This document shows positions 33,609 to 42,284 of a DNA stretch of 64,000 nucleotides, piece by piece. The notes beneath the pieces were generated by a model. That model saw only the letters and a program-made list of their open reading frames with translations, was not told the origin of the DNA and made no database searches. Where the stretch lies: positions 3,472,001 through 3,536,000 of the forward strand of contig JAKGSH010000010.1 in NCBI GenBank assembly GCA_021568835.1. Reading direction: 5' to 3'. Both the position numbers and the translations under genes were made by a program. How positions within the stretch are numbered: the first letter of the stretch is position 1; each line of letters begins with the position of its first letter. The DNA is from Streptomyces sp. Tue 6430 (GTDB lineage: Bacteria; Actinomycetota; Actinomycetes; Streptomycetales; Streptomycetaceae).

Positions 33609-34394
33609 ATGAGTGCGGAAGTCGTCCACAGACTGGGGGTGGCCGTGGGGATCGTCATGACGCTCGGGTGGGCGGTGCGGTGTGCGGACGCCCTGCGGCG
33701 TCGGCGACGGGCGCGGCAGCGGCTCGCCGAGGTTCTGGCCCGCCCGGCAGAGCCGGAGATCCCGCGGCCCGGGGTGCGGGAGGTCGCACGCCGGTGGCTG
33801 CCGGAGGCGGCGGTGGTGGGCGCCGGGTGGATGGTGGGCGGTGGAGCCGTCGGTCTCGGTCTGGGGCTGACCGGGGCGGCAGCGCTGTGGTGGTGGCGCC
33901 GCAGGCGGCGGGCCACGGAGTCGATGAGCGAGGCCGACGCGCGGGCCGCGGCCCGGCAACTGCCGCTCGCGGCCGACCTGCTGGCCGCGTGCATCGCGGC
34001 GGGGGCGGGGCCGGTGATCGCGGCGCAGGCCGTGGGGGAAGCACTCGACGGACCTGTCGGAAGAGCGTTGGCACGCGGTGCGGCCGAGGTGCGTCTGGGA
34101 GGCGAACCCGCCGGTGCCTGGCGGAGGTTGGCGGCGGTGCCCGGGGCGGCCGCGCTGGCCCGGCTGCTGGAGCGGGCCGACGTGTCCGGTCTCCCGGCGG
34201 CGATGCCGGTTGCCCGGATCGCGGCCGACGCCCGAGCCGACTGGGCCCGCGCCGGCACGGCCCGGGCCCGGCGAGCCGCCGTCATGGTCACCGCACCGGT
34301 GGGGCTGTGCTTCCTGCCCGCCTTCATCGCCGTGGGCATCGTTCCCGTGGTGATCGGCCTGGCGGGCGGGGTGCTGGGAGGGGGTGGGCCGTGA
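33609..34394 (+). CDS. TadC-like inner-membrane platform protein
   Basis: A 261-residue partner of the TadB-like protein, also of the type II secretion F family. There is an N-terminal membrane segment (5-24), an Arg-rich cytosolic stretch, a hydrophobic pair (70-96), the F domain (ARQLPLAADLLAACIAAGAG) and two C-terminal helices (230-258). The ATG at 33609 follows GAGGCGGG. Corresponds to Rv3657c. A 201-base gap separates it from the pilin gene, so the pilin may have its own promoter. Confidence 0.86.
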   Translation: MSAEVVHRLGVAVGIVMTLGWAVRCADALRRRRRARQRLAEVLARPAEPEIPRPGVREVARRWLPEAAVVGAGWMVGGGAVGLGLGLTGAAALWWWRRRRRATESMSEADARAAARQLPLAADLLAACIAAGAGPVIAAQAVGEALDGPVGRALARGAAEVRLGGEPAGAWRRLAAVPGAAALARLLERADVSGLPAAMPVARIAADARADWARAGTARARRAAVMVTAPVGLCFLPAFIAVGIVPVVIGLAGGVLGGGGP

Positions 34395-34595
34395 GGGGGG
34401 TCTGAGGGGCGGCCGGGGCAGTCGGTCCGGGCCGGCCGTGCCGGGCGAGGCGGCCGACGGATCGGTCCTGGAAGTTCAAGTGGTTGGAGGAGTACGGCAA
34501 GGGAGGCGGCTGAAGCAGGCCGAGCAGGTCGAACAGGTCCGCTGGTCCACAGGACCGGTCATCGGTAAGCGGGATCGAGACTCACGGGGGTCGAA

Positions 34596-34814
34596 ATGAG
34601 CAAGGCGGTACGAGCGAGGCTGCGTTTCCTGGTGCGCATGGTGCGCCGGGTGAGTACGGCGCGGAGGGACGCGGGGATGGTGACGTCCGAGTACGCGATG
34701 GGAATCGTTGCGGCGGTGGCGTTCGCCGTGGCCCTCTACCAGGTCGTGACGAGCGGGGCGGTCGCGGCGGAGTTGCAGGACATCGTGAAGCGGGCACTCA
34801 GTGCGGGCACGTGA
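34596..34814 (+). CDS. DUF4244 protein, Flp-type pseudopilin
   Basis: A 72-residue protein with a basic N-terminus, the short motif GMVTSEYAMG and a single hydrophobic helix (about 35-58). A Glu 5 residues after the probable cleavage glycine is the hallmark of Flp/type IV pilins processed by a prepilin peptidase. It is the likely major pilin subunit of the locus; no peptidase gene lies in the window. Corresponds to Rv3656c. Its stop overlaps the next GTG start by 14 bases. Confidence 0.85.
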   Translation: MSKAVRARLRFLVRMVRRVSTARRDAGMVTSEYAMGIVAAVAFAVALYQVVTSGAVAAELQDIVKRALSAGT

Positions 34815-35214
34815 GCGGAACCGGCTGCGAGGCGGGGACCGAGGGTTCGTGACGGCGGAGGCGGCCGTGGTGCTGCCGGTGCTGGTGGCGTTCGCCATGG
34901 CGCTGATCTGGGGGTTGCTGGTCATGGCCGCCCAGATCCAGTGCGTGGACGCGGCCAGGACCGGCGCCCGGGCCGCCGCCCGGCAGGACCCGGCCGCCGC
35001 GGTCGTGGAGGTGACGCGGGCGACGGCACCGCGCGGGGCGCGGGTGACGGTCACCCGGGAGGGCGACCAGGTCCGGGTGGTGGTCGTGGCGAAGCCGCCG
35101 GTGCTGCGCGGGTTGCCGTTCGAGGTACGGGAGGAAGCCGTGGCGGTGGCGGAGGACGTGGGGATCACGGCAAACGGCGGCGGGCCCGAGGCCGGACCGG
35201 GGGCGGGACCGTGA
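34801..35214 (+). CDS. TadE-like pseudopilin
   Basis: The 137-residue protein has a basic N-terminus, then GFVTAEAAVVLPVLVAFAMAL, the TadE signature with Glu at position +5, one transmembrane helix and an exported domain of about 80 residues. TadE-like proteins are minor pilins needed for pilus assembly. GTG at 34801 overlaps the pilin gene; a later GTG at the start of VTAEAAV is possible. The stop overlaps the next start (GTGA at 35211). Corresponds to Rv3655c. Confidence 0.84.
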   Translation: MRARERNRLRGGDRGFVTAEAAVVLPVLVAFAMALIWGLLVMAAQIQCVDAARTGARAAARQDPAAAVVEVTRATAPRGARVTVTREGDQVRVVVVAKPPVLRGLPFEVREEAVAVAEDVGITANGGGPEAGPGAGP

Positions 35215-36143
35215 AGGGGCGTGGGGGAGGTGCGGTGCGTTTCCGTGCGGGCCGGAATGCTGCCGGGCGTCGGCGCTGGAGGGGAGGCGTTGCCGGCGCT
35301 CCTGGTCGTGGGGCGTTCTCGGGAGGGGGAGGGCTGCATGGCCGGAGGGACGGTCTCGTGGCGCGAGGCCGGTGTCGGACCGACCGCGGGTCCGCGACCG
35401 TATGGACGCTCGCCGTGCTCGCCGTGCTGGGTGTGGTCTTCGGCGCCGTGCTCGCCCTCGGACAGGCTGTCCTGGCCCGGCACCGCGCCGCCGGGGGTGC
35501 CGACCTCGCGGCACTCGCGGCCGCGGACCACTGGACGGACGGCACCGAGGCGGCCTGCGCCCGCGCGGACCGGTTGGCTCGGGCACAGGGCGCCCGGTTG
35601 GTGCGGTGCGTTGTGGTGGGGGAGGTGTCGGACGTGACGGCTGCGGCGGGACGCGGGCTGTTCACGGTGGAGGTCCGGGCCCGAGCGGGGCCTGCGGGCC
35701 CGGCGCTGCCGGAGGGGGCGGCGGTGGCCTCCCGGTCCCGCCCCTGGACGGCCTCACGCCGCACCGTCTACTCCGTCCGCTCTCCCTGCTCCTTCTCCTC
35801 CACCGCCCCGCCGTTCTCCATCGGCCTGTTGTCCTCCGCCGCTCCGCCGTTCTCCACCGGCCTGTTGTCCTCCACCGTTTCGGAGTCCTCTGCCGGCCTG
35901 TGGTCGTCAGTCGGTCCGCCGTACTCCGCGGGCGCGCCACGCAGCAGTTCCGTCAGGAGTCTGACCGCGCCTCTCTTGTGCAGGGGGTCGTTGCCGTTGC
36001 CGCACTTGGGTGACTGGATGCAGGACGGGCAGCCGGCCTCGCAATCGCAGGAGGCGATGGCCTGGCAGGTGGCTGTCAGCCAGGAACGGGCGGTGTGGAA
36101 GGCGCGTTCGGCGAAGCCCGCACCGCCGGGATGGCCGTCGTAG
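35211..36143 (+). CDS. TadG/Rv3654c-like membrane-anchored protein; 3' end uncertain
   Basis: From GTG at 35211 the frame encodes a basic Gly/Arg-rich start, then GSATVWTLAVLAVLGVVFGA (one transmembrane helix, pseudopilin-like) and an exported domain with the conserved AAGGADLAALAAAD and a Cys pair (EAACARAD, VRCVVV), as in Rv3654c/TadG-like proteins. Homology stops near 35750. The frame then stays open to 36143, overlapping the 3' end of the helicase gene on the other strand by 376 bases, with a Ser/Pro-rich tail. No stop exists nearby in any rightward frame, so the overlap may be real, or a missing base has hidden the stop. Confidence 0.65.
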   Translation: MKGRGGGAVRFRAGRNAAGRRRWRGGVAGAPGRGAFSGGGGLHGRRDGLVARGRCRTDRGSATVWTLAVLAVLGVVFGAVLALGQAVLARHRAAGGADLAALAAADHWTDGTEAACARADRLARAQGARLVRCVVVGEVSDVTAAAGRGLFTVEVRARAGPAGPALPEGAAVASRSRPWTASRRTVYSVRSPCSFSSTAPPFSIGLLSSAAPPFSTGLLSSTVSESSAGLWSSVGPPYSAGAPRSSSVRSLTAPLLCRGSLPLPHLGDWMQDGQPASQSQEAMAWQVAVSQERAVWKARSAKPAPPGWPS

Positions 36144-38374
36144 ACGAAGACCGTGGGGAGGAGGGTGTCGGGGTGCAGGGGGATCGAGACGCCGCCGATG
36201 TCCCAGCGGTCGCAGGTCGCGAAGAGGGGCAGCATGCCGATGGACGCGTGCTCGGCGGCGTGCAGGGCTCCGCCGAGGATCTCGGGGTTGATGCGGGCGG
36301 CGTCCAGTTGGTCCTCGGTGACCGTCCACCACACGGCCCGCGTGCGCAGCGTACGAGGAGGGAGGTCGAGCTTCGACTCACCCAGCACTTCGCCGGTGAT
36401 GACCCGGCGGCGAAGGAAGGAGACCACCTGGTTGGTGACTTCGACGGAGCCGTAGCACAACCGGCCCTCTCCCCAGGGGATTTCGACGTCCGTCTCCAGC
36501 ACGGAGATCGCCGTCGTGTCGCGGGCGACCGTCGTGTACGGCGGATTCGCCTCCTCGACCAGGGCCACCGAGTCCTCCAGGTCCAGGGAGCGCACCAGGT
36601 AGGTGCGGCCCTGGTGCAGATGGACCGCTCCCTCGTGGACGGTCGAGTGGGCGGCGCCCTCGTCGACCGTGCCGAGCAGGCGGCCCGTGCCGGACTCGAC
36701 GATCTGGACCGGCCGGCCGCCTCCGCCCCGGATGTCCGTGAGGTCGACGGCGCGCTCGCGACGGGTCCAGTGCCAGGTCTTCGTCCGGCGGCGCAGCAGC
36801 CTCGCGGCCTCCAACTGGGGCAGCAGCGCCTCGGTCTCGGGGCCGAACAGGGCCAGGTCCTCCTCGGTGAGCGGGAGTTCGGCGGCGGCCGCGCACAGGT
36901 GCGGGGCGAGGACGTAGGGGTTGTCGGGGTCCAGGACGGTCGATTCCACCGGTCGGTCGAACAGGGCTTCCGGATGGTGGACGAGGAAGGTGTCCAGCGG
37001 GTCGTCCCGGGCGACCAGCACGGCCAGTGCCCCCTGGCCCGATCGTCCCGCCCGTCCTGCCTGCTGCCACAGGGATGCGCGGGTACCGGGATATCCGGAG
37101 ATGAGGACGGCGTCCAGACCCGAGACGTCGATCCCGAGTTCGAGGGCGGTCGTGGCGGCCAGGCCGAGGAGTTCACCCGAGTGCAGGGCCCGCTCCAGGG
37201 CGCGGCGTTCCTCAGGGAGGTAGCCGCCGCGGTAGGCCGCGACACGCCCGGACAGCGAGCGGTCCACCTCGGCGAGGCGTTCCTGGGCGATGAGGGAGAT
37301 CAGCTCGGCGCCGCGCCGGGAACGGACGAAAGCCACGGTGCGGATGCCCTGGACGGTCAGGTCGGTGAGGAGGTCGGCGGTCTCGGCGATGGCGGTGCGG
37401 CGGACGGGGGCGCCCCTCTCGCCCTGCAGCTCGGTGAGCGGCGGCTCCCAGAGGGCGAACACCAGTTCGCCGCGCGGTGAGGCGTCGTCGGCCACCTCGA
37501 CCACCGGGAGGCCGGTGAGGCGGCCGGCGGCCACCGAGGGCTCGGCGGCCGTCGCGGAGGCCAGCAGGAAGACGGGGGAGGCGCCGTAGCGGGCGCACAG
37601 GCGGCGCAGGCGGCGCAGCACCTGGGCCACGTGGGAGCCGAACACGCCGCGGTAGGTGTGGCACTCGTCGACGACGACGTACTTCAGCGACTTCAGGAAG
37701 GAGGACCAGCGGGGGTGGGACGGCAGGATGCCGCGGTGCAGCATGTCCGGGTTGGTGAGGACGTAGTTGGCGTACTGGCGGATCCACTCGCGTTCCTCGA
37801 CCGGCGTGTCGCCGTCGTACACCGCCGGGCGTACCGCGGTGCCCAGCGGTTGTGAAAGTTCCTTCACGGACCGGCACTGGTCCGCCGCCAGTGCCTTGGT
37901 CGGTGCCAGGTACAGCGCCGTGGCGCCGCGCCCGTTCGGCGCCTGCGAGCCGTCCAGGAGGGCCGACAGGACCGGTACGAGATAGGCCAAGGACTTGCCG
38001 GAGGCGGTTCCGGTCGCGACGACCACCGACTCGCCGTCCAGGGCGTGCTCCGCGGCGGCGGCCTGGTGCGCCCAGGGATGCTCGATGCCGCAGGTCTGCA
38101 GAGCCGCGATGACCTCCGGACGAATCCGGTCAGGCCAGACGGCATGGCGGCCCGCGCGCGGGGGCACATGCTCCGTATGAGTGATGCGCGACGCCCGGCT
38201 CGGTCCCGGGGCGAGCCGGTCCAGGATCCGGCCCGGCGACAGGCGGGGCGCGGGCTGTGCCGAGGGTCGATCGGATCGGTGATTCTTGGCCATCGGCACC
38301 GAGTGTGTCACTGGCGTGACGGACAATGGAGCCAAGGCGTCGTGCACGCCTGCCGGTAAGTGATTGAATGCCAT
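35768..38374 (-). CDS. DEAD-type DNA helicase with DUF1998 domain (MrfA/YprA-like)
   Basis: The 868-residue superfamily 2 helicase has an AHQAAAAEHAL Q-type box, Walker A ATGTASGKSLAYL, Walker B VVVDECHTYRG (DECH), LLASATA and the motif VI region QQAGRAGRSGQGALAV. A C-terminal DUF1998 metal-binding domain has four cysteines (CDCEAGCPSCIQSPKC). This is the MrfA family, repair helicases that act on mitomycin damage in Bacillus. ATG at 38374 is chosen, but ATG at 38293 is nearly as good. The last 45 residues are an acidic tail built from a 36-bp tandem DNA repeat. Divergent from bldG; corresponds to Rv3649. Confidence 0.9.
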   Translation of the reverse strand: MAFNHLPAGVHDALAPLSVTPVTHSVPMAKNHRSDRPSAQPAPRLSPGRILDRLAPGPSRASRITHTEHVPPRAGRHAVWPDRIRPEVIAALQTCGIEHPWAHQAAAAEHALDGESVVVATGTASGKSLAYLVPVLSALLDGSQAPNGRGATALYLAPTKALAADQCRSVKELSQPLGTAVRPAVYDGDTPVEEREWIRQYANYVLTNPDMLHRGILPSHPRWSSFLKSLKYVVVDECHTYRGVFGSHVAQVLRRLRRLCARYGASPVFLLASATAAEPSVAAGRLTGLPVVEVADDASPRGELVFALWEPPLTELQGERGAPVRRTAIAETADLLTDLTVQGIRTVAFVRSRRGAELISLIAQERLAEVDRSLSGRVAAYRGGYLPEERRALERALHSGELLGLAATTALELGIDVSGLDAVLISGYPGTRASLWQQAGRAGRSGQGALAVLVARDDPLDTFLVHHPEALFDRPVESTVLDPDNPYVLAPHLCAAAAELPLTEEDLALFGPETEALLPQLEAARLLRRRTKTWHWTRRERAVDLTDIRGGGGRPVQIVESGTGRLLGTVDEGAAHSTVHEGAVHLHQGRTYLVRSLDLEDSVALVEEANPPYTTVARDTTAISVLETDVEIPWGEGRLCYGSVEVTNQVVSFLRRRVITGEVLGESKLDLPPRTLRTRAVWWTVTEDQLDAARINPEILGGALHAAEHASIGMLPLFATCDRWDIGGVSIPLHPDTLLPTVFVYDGHPGGAGFAERAFHTARSWLTATCQAIASCDCEAGCPSCIQSPKCGNGNDPLHKRGAVRLLTELLRGAPAEYGGPTDDHRPAEDSETVEDNRPVENGGAAEDNRPMENGGAVEEKEQGERTE
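35801..35872. repeat. Two tandem 36-bp repeats in overlapping 3' ends
   Basis: Copies at 35801-35836 and 35837-35872 differ at only a few bases. On the minus strand they encode repeated EDNRP-ENGGA units in the helicase tail; on the plus strand they fall in the extended TadG-like frame. A diverged third copy follows to about 35930. Confidence 0.8.
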
Positions 38375-38455
38375 CGCGGCTGGCGTACCGTCCCGGGGGC
38401 TCCTGCTCAGGTGTTCCGAGGGACGACCGCTCGATAGCAAGGTGCTGGAGGATCC

Positions 38456-38797
38456 GTGGACCTGTCCCTGTCGACCCGTACCGTCGGCGATCGTACGGTC
38501 GTCGAGGTCGGTGGCGAAATCGACGTATATACCGCGCCCAAGTTGCGCGAGCAGCTGGTCGAGCTGGTGAACGACGGCAATTTCCACCTTGTCGTCGACA
38601 TGGAGGGCGTGGACTTCCTCGACTCCACCGGGCTCGGCGTGCTGGTCGGTGGCTTGAAGCGGGTGCGTGCCCATGAGGGCTCGCTGCGCCTGGTGTGCAA
38701 CCAGGAGCGCATTCTGAAGATCTTCCGCATCACCGGTCTGACCAAGGTGTTCCCGATTCACACCTCGGTCGACGAAGCGGTCGCTGCCACCGACTGA
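38456..38797 (+). CDS. bldG: BldG, anti-anti-sigma factor
   Basis: The 113-residue STAS-domain protein has the SpoIIAA/RsbV fold. The phosphorylatable serine lies in FLDSTGLGVLVGG, near residue 57. BldG is required for aerial mycelium and antibiotic production in S. coelicolor; it binds anti-sigma factors in its dephosphorylated state. The GTG at 38456 sits behind GGAGGATCC. Upstream is the divergent helicase, downstream the anti-sigma gene, exactly as at the known bldG locus. The space to the helicase start is only 81 bases, so regulatory elements overlap. Confidence 0.97.
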   Translation: MDLSLSTRTVGDRTVVEVGGEIDVYTAPKLREQLVELVNDGNFHLVVDMEGVDFLDSTGLGVLVGGLKRVRAHEGSLRLVCNQERILKIFRITGLTKVFPIHTSVDEAVAATD

Positions 38798-38908
38798 CCA
38801 CTCCGTCCGGGCCCGCGTGGCCCGGACGGCCCAGTTGAACACACCGGGGTACCGGGCTTTCGGCAGCCCGGCCCCCCGACAGCACGCCCGTAGTTCCGAG
38901 GGGGATGC

Positions 38909-39340
38909 ATGGCCACCGTTGAGCTCCGCTTCAGCGCGCTGCCCGAGCACGTCAGGACCGCCCGACTGGTGGCGGCGGCGGTGGCGCGCAGGTCCGGAGT
39001 GGACGAGGCCGTTCTCGACGAAGTCAGGCTCGCCGTCGGTGAGGCCTGCTCCCGTGCCGTCGGACTCCACCGGAGCGGTGGCATCACCGCTCCGGTGAAG
39101 GTGTCGCTCATCGAGGAGGAGAAGCAGTTCTCCATCGAGGTGGGCGACGAGGCTCCGCGGGTCGCGCCCGGCGACCGGGTGCCGGGTTCCGGTGACGTCG
39201 ACGTGGACGCCGAGGAGGACGAGATGGGCCTCGCGGTCATCAGCGGCCTCGTCGACGACGTGGAGGTCACCGCCGGCGAACACGGCGGGCTGATCCGTAT
39301 GACGTGGCCGACCACACCGTCGGCCGCGGCGCTCGGCTGA
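38909..39340 (+). CDS. BldG-partner anti-sigma factor (HATPase_c)
   Basis: A 143-residue SpoIIAB/RsbW-type ATP-binding protein. DEVRLAVGEACSRAVGLH near residue 37 is the N box of the GHKL fold, and MGLAVISGLVDDVEV near 112 is the G region. In S. coelicolor the gene directly after bldG encodes an anti-sigma factor that binds BldG and the stress sigma factor SigH. It would phosphorylate BldG on its serine and sequester a sigma factor. The ATG at 38909 follows GGGGGATGC; a strong terminator follows the gene. Confidence 0.93.
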   Translation: MATVELRFSALPEHVRTARLVAAAVARRSGVDEAVLDEVRLAVGEACSRAVGLHRSGGITAPVKVSLIEEEKQFSIEVGDEAPRVAPGDRVPGSGDVDVDAEEDEMGLAVISGLVDDVEVTAGEHGGLIRMTWPTTPSAAALG

Positions 39341-39380
39341 CCCCGGCGCCCCCGTCCGGCCCAGCCGGACAGAAACATCC

Positions 39381-39411
39381 CCGAAGGGCCCCACGAGGTG
39401 GGGCCCTTCGG
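39381..39411 (+). terminator. 14-bp hairpin after the bldG operon
   Basis: CCGAAGGGCCCCAC (39381-39394) pairs perfectly with GTGGGGCCCTTCGG (39398-39411) around the loop GAG, 41 bases past the anti-sigma stop codon. Confidence 0.8.
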
Positions 39412-39453
39412 CATGTGCGCAGGTGCGACGGCGCGCTTACAGTGGTGCCAGCA

Positions 39454-39549
39454 AGTGAATCTTGAAAAAGTGAATCTTGCCGGGCGGACCAGTGGATCTT
39501 GCCGGAGTTTCGTGAATCCATTCACGAACGACAATGCCTTGAGGGCATT
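39454..39549. promoter_or_regulatory. Direct repeats and palindromes upstream of hppA
   Basis: Three direct repeats AGTGRATCTTG lie at 39454-39464, 39469-39479 and 39491-39501, followed by the palindrome TTCGTGAAT-CC-ATTCACGAA (39509-39528) and AATGCC/GGCATT (39533-39549). The region is less GC-rich than the flanking genes and leads into hppA. It looks like a complex promoter with several protein sites. Confidence 0.55.
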
Positions 39550-39666
39550 ACTGTGACGGATTTGCACGCGAAGGTGAATTCCGTTTACCGCACACTGTTT
39601 TGATCAGGTTCCGGTACCTAGAATCCGTCCACATCTTGAGCTCAGCCCAAGCGTCAAGGAGGACGA

Positions 39667-42072
39667 ATGGCGGGGCTTTCTTTCCCCCAGCGGTTGGACC
39701 ACTCCACAACCTTCGCGTCCGCAGTGCTGACCGACGGCAACCGACTCCTCGTGGTGGTCATCGGGGTCGTCGCCCTGGCCGCGCTCGTGGTCGCGGGCGT
39801 ACTGCTGCGCCAGGTGCTCGCGGCGGACGAGGGTACCGAGAGCATGAAGGAGATCGCGGCGGCGATCCAGGAGGGCGCCAATGCCTACCTGACCCGGCAG
39901 CTGCGCACGCTCGGCGTATTCGCCGTCGTGGTGTTCTTCCTGCTCATGCTGCTGCCCGCGGACGACTGGAATCAACGTGCCGGACGGTCGATCTTCTTCC
40001 TGATCGGTGCGGCGTTCTCGGCGGTCACCGGCTATATCGGCATGTGGCTCGCCGTGCGCAGTAATGTGCGTGTCGCCGCCGCGGCCCGCGAAGCGACTCC
40101 GGCGGAAGGGGAACCGGAAAAGGATCTCACCGCCGTTTCGCACAAAGCGATGAAGATCGCATTTCGCACAGGCGGCGTGGTCGGCATGTTCACGGTCGGG
40201 CTCGGTCTGCTCGGCGCCTCGTGCGTGGTGCTGGTGTACGCGGCCGACGCGCCGAAGGTGCTGGAGGGATTCGGTCTCGGCGCGGCGCTCATCGCGATGT
40301 TCATGAGGGTCGGCGGCGGCATCTTCACCAAGGCCGCCGACGTCGGCGCCGACCTGGTCGGCAAGGTCGAGAAGGGCATCCCGGAGGACGATCCGCGCAA
40401 CGCCGCGACCATCGCCGACAACGTGGGCGACAACGTCGGCGACTGCGCGGGCATGGCGGCCGACCTGTTCGAGTCGTACGCCGTGACGCTGGTCGCCGCG
40501 CTGATCCTCGGCAAGGTGGCCTTCGGCGACGCCGGCCTCGCCTTCCCGTTGCTCGTGCCCGCGATCGGCGTGGTCACGGCCATGATCGGCATCTTCGCGG
40601 TCGCGCCGCGCCGCTCCGACCGCAGTGGCATGTCCGCGATCAACCGAGGCTTCTTCATCTCCGCGGTGATCTCGCTCGTGCTGGTCGCCGTGGCCGTGTT
40701 CGTCTACCTCCCCGGCACCTACGCCGACCTGGACGGCGTCACCGACGCGGCGATCCTGGGCAAGGACGGCGACCCGCGCGTCCTGGCCCTCGTCGCCGTG
40801 GCGATCGGCATCCTCCTGGCCGCCGTCATCCAGCAGCTGACCGGTTACTTCACCGAGACCACGCGCCGCCCGGTGCGCGACATCGGCAAGAGCTCGCTGA
40901 CTGGTCCGGCCACCGTCGTCCTCGCCGGAATCTCCGTCGGCCTCGAATCGGCCGTCTACACCGCCCTGCTGATCGGTCTGGGTGTGTACGGGGCGTTCCT
41001 GCTCGGCGGCACGTCGATCATGCTGGCGCTGTTCGCGGTGGCGCTGGCCGGCACCGGTCTGCTCACCACGGTCGGGGTGATCGTCGCGATGGACACCTTC
41101 GGACCGGTCTCCGACAACGCGCAGGGCATCGCCGAGATGTCCGGCGACGTGGAGGGGGCGGGAGCGCAGGTGCTCACCAACCTCGACGCCGTCGGCAACA
41201 CCACCAAGGCCATCACCAAGGGCATCGCCATCGCCACGGCCGTGCTGGCCGCGTCGGCGCTCTTCGGGTCGTACCGCGACGCCATCACCACCGGCGCGCG
41301 GGACGTCGGCGAGGAGCTCTCCGGGGACGGCGCGCCGATGACCCTCATGATGGACATCTCGCAGCCCAACAACCTGGTCGGCCTGATCGCGGGCGCGGCG
41401 GTCGTCTTCCTCTTCTCGGGGCTGGCGATCAACGCGGTGTCGCGTTCGGCGGGCTCCGTGGTCTACGAGGTGCGGCGGCAGTTCCGGGAGAAGCCCGGGA
41501 TCATGGACTACAGCCAGAAGCCGGAGTACGGCAAGGTCGTCGACATCTGCACCAGGGACGCCCTGCGGGAACTCGCCACGCCCGGACTGCTCGCGGTGCT
41601 GGCGCCGATCTTCGTCGGGTTCACGCTCGGCGTCGGCGCTCTCGGCGCGTTCCTCGCGGGCGCGATCGGCGCGGGCACGCTGATGGCGGTGTTCCTCGCC
41701 AACTCCGGCGGCGCCTGGGACAACGCCAAGAAGCTCGTCGAGGACGGCCACCACGGTGGCAAGGGCAGCGAGGCCCACGCGGCGACCGTCATCGGCGACA
41801 CCGTCGGCGACCCCTTCAAGGACACCGCGGGACCCGCGATCAACCCGCTGCTGAAGGTCATGAACCTGGTGGCGCTGCTCATCGCGCCCGCGGTGATCAA
41901 GTTCAGCTACGGCGGCGACGAGAACCTCGGCGTACGGGTCGTGATCGCGGTCCTCGCGCTCGTGGTGATCGTCGGCGCGGTCTACGTCTCCAAGCGGCGC
42001 GGCATCGCGATGGGTGACGAGGACAACGCCGGTGAACCGGCCAAGTCCACCGATCCGGCGGTGGTTTCCTAG
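39667..42072 (+). CDS. hppA: Membrane-bound proton-translocating pyrophosphatase
   Basis: The 801-residue H+-PPase has about 16 transmembrane helices. Signature blocks are EGANAYLTRQLRT, GGIFTKAADVGADLVGKVEKG (the PPi-binding DVGADLVGK core), NVGDNVGDCAGMAADLFESY and GDTVGDPFKDTAGPAIN. It couples PPi hydrolysis to proton export. A lysine in VGNTTKAITKGIA, where K+-dependent enzymes have alanine, predicts a K+-independent enzyme. ATG at 39667 follows AAGGAGGACGA. The gene is preceded by an elaborate leader and followed by a hairpin. Confidence 0.97.
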   Translation: MAGLSFPQRLDHSTTFASAVLTDGNRLLVVVIGVVALAALVVAGVLLRQVLAADEGTESMKEIAAAIQEGANAYLTRQLRTLGVFAVVVFFLLMLLPADDWNQRAGRSIFFLIGAAFSAVTGYIGMWLAVRSNVRVAAAAREATPAEGEPEKDLTAVSHKAMKIAFRTGGVVGMFTVGLGLLGASCVVLVYAADAPKVLEGFGLGAALIAMFMRVGGGIFTKAADVGADLVGKVEKGIPEDDPRNAATIADNVGDNVGDCAGMAADLFESYAVTLVAALILGKVAFGDAGLAFPLLVPAIGVVTAMIGIFAVAPRRSDRSGMSAINRGFFISAVISLVLVAVAVFVYLPGTYADLDGVTDAAILGKDGDPRVLALVAVAIGILLAAVIQQLTGYFTETTRRPVRDIGKSSLTGPATVVLAGISVGLESAVYTALLIGLGVYGAFLLGGTSIMLALFAVALAGTGLLTTVGVIVAMDTFGPVSDNAQGIAEMSGDVEGAGAQVLTNLDAVGNTTKAITKGIAIATAVLAASALFGSYRDAITTGARDVGEELSGDGAPMTLMMDISQPNNLVGLIAGAAVVFLFSGLAINAVSRSAGSVVYEVRRQFREKPGIMDYSQKPEYGKVVDICTRDALRELATPGLLAVLAPIFVGFTLGVGALGAFLAGAIGAGTLMAVFLANSGGAWDNAKKLVEDGHHGGKGSEAHAATVIGDTVGDPFKDTAGPAINPLLKVMNLVALLIAPAVIKFSYGGDENLGVRVVIAVLALVVIVGAVYVSKRRGIAMGDEDNAGEPAKSTDPAVVS

Positions 42073-42097
42073 GGGCCGGGAACGGCCCGCAGCTCAA

Positions 42098-42141
42098 GGG
42101 GCGGTCGGACGGAACGTGTTGACGCGTCGTCCGTCCGCCCC
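42098..42141 (+). terminator. Hairpin after hppA
   Basis: GGGGCGG...ACGG at 42098-42112 can pair with CCGTCCGCCCC at 42131-42141, with one small bulge. It starts 26 bases past the hppA stop. Confidence 0.5.
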
Positions 42142-42284
42142 GCTGCGTGCGGGCCCGGGCCGTGAGCCTTCTCTCTCTTGGTATAAATGGCTTCATTCAC
42201 CTACACAGCGGACATTCGTCCTGGGGGTGTCGCCCGGTCGGCGTGTATGTTCCGGGGCCGAGAGCCATGGAAGGGACCGATCCG

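Noticed and set aside
38375..39394. N-terminal extension of the helicase frame to 39394
   Set aside because: It runs antisense through bldG and the anti-sigma gene and has no helicase sequence.
39604..41778. 724-residue minus-strand ORF
   Set aside because: It is the shadow of hppA, whose signature motifs are unmistakable.
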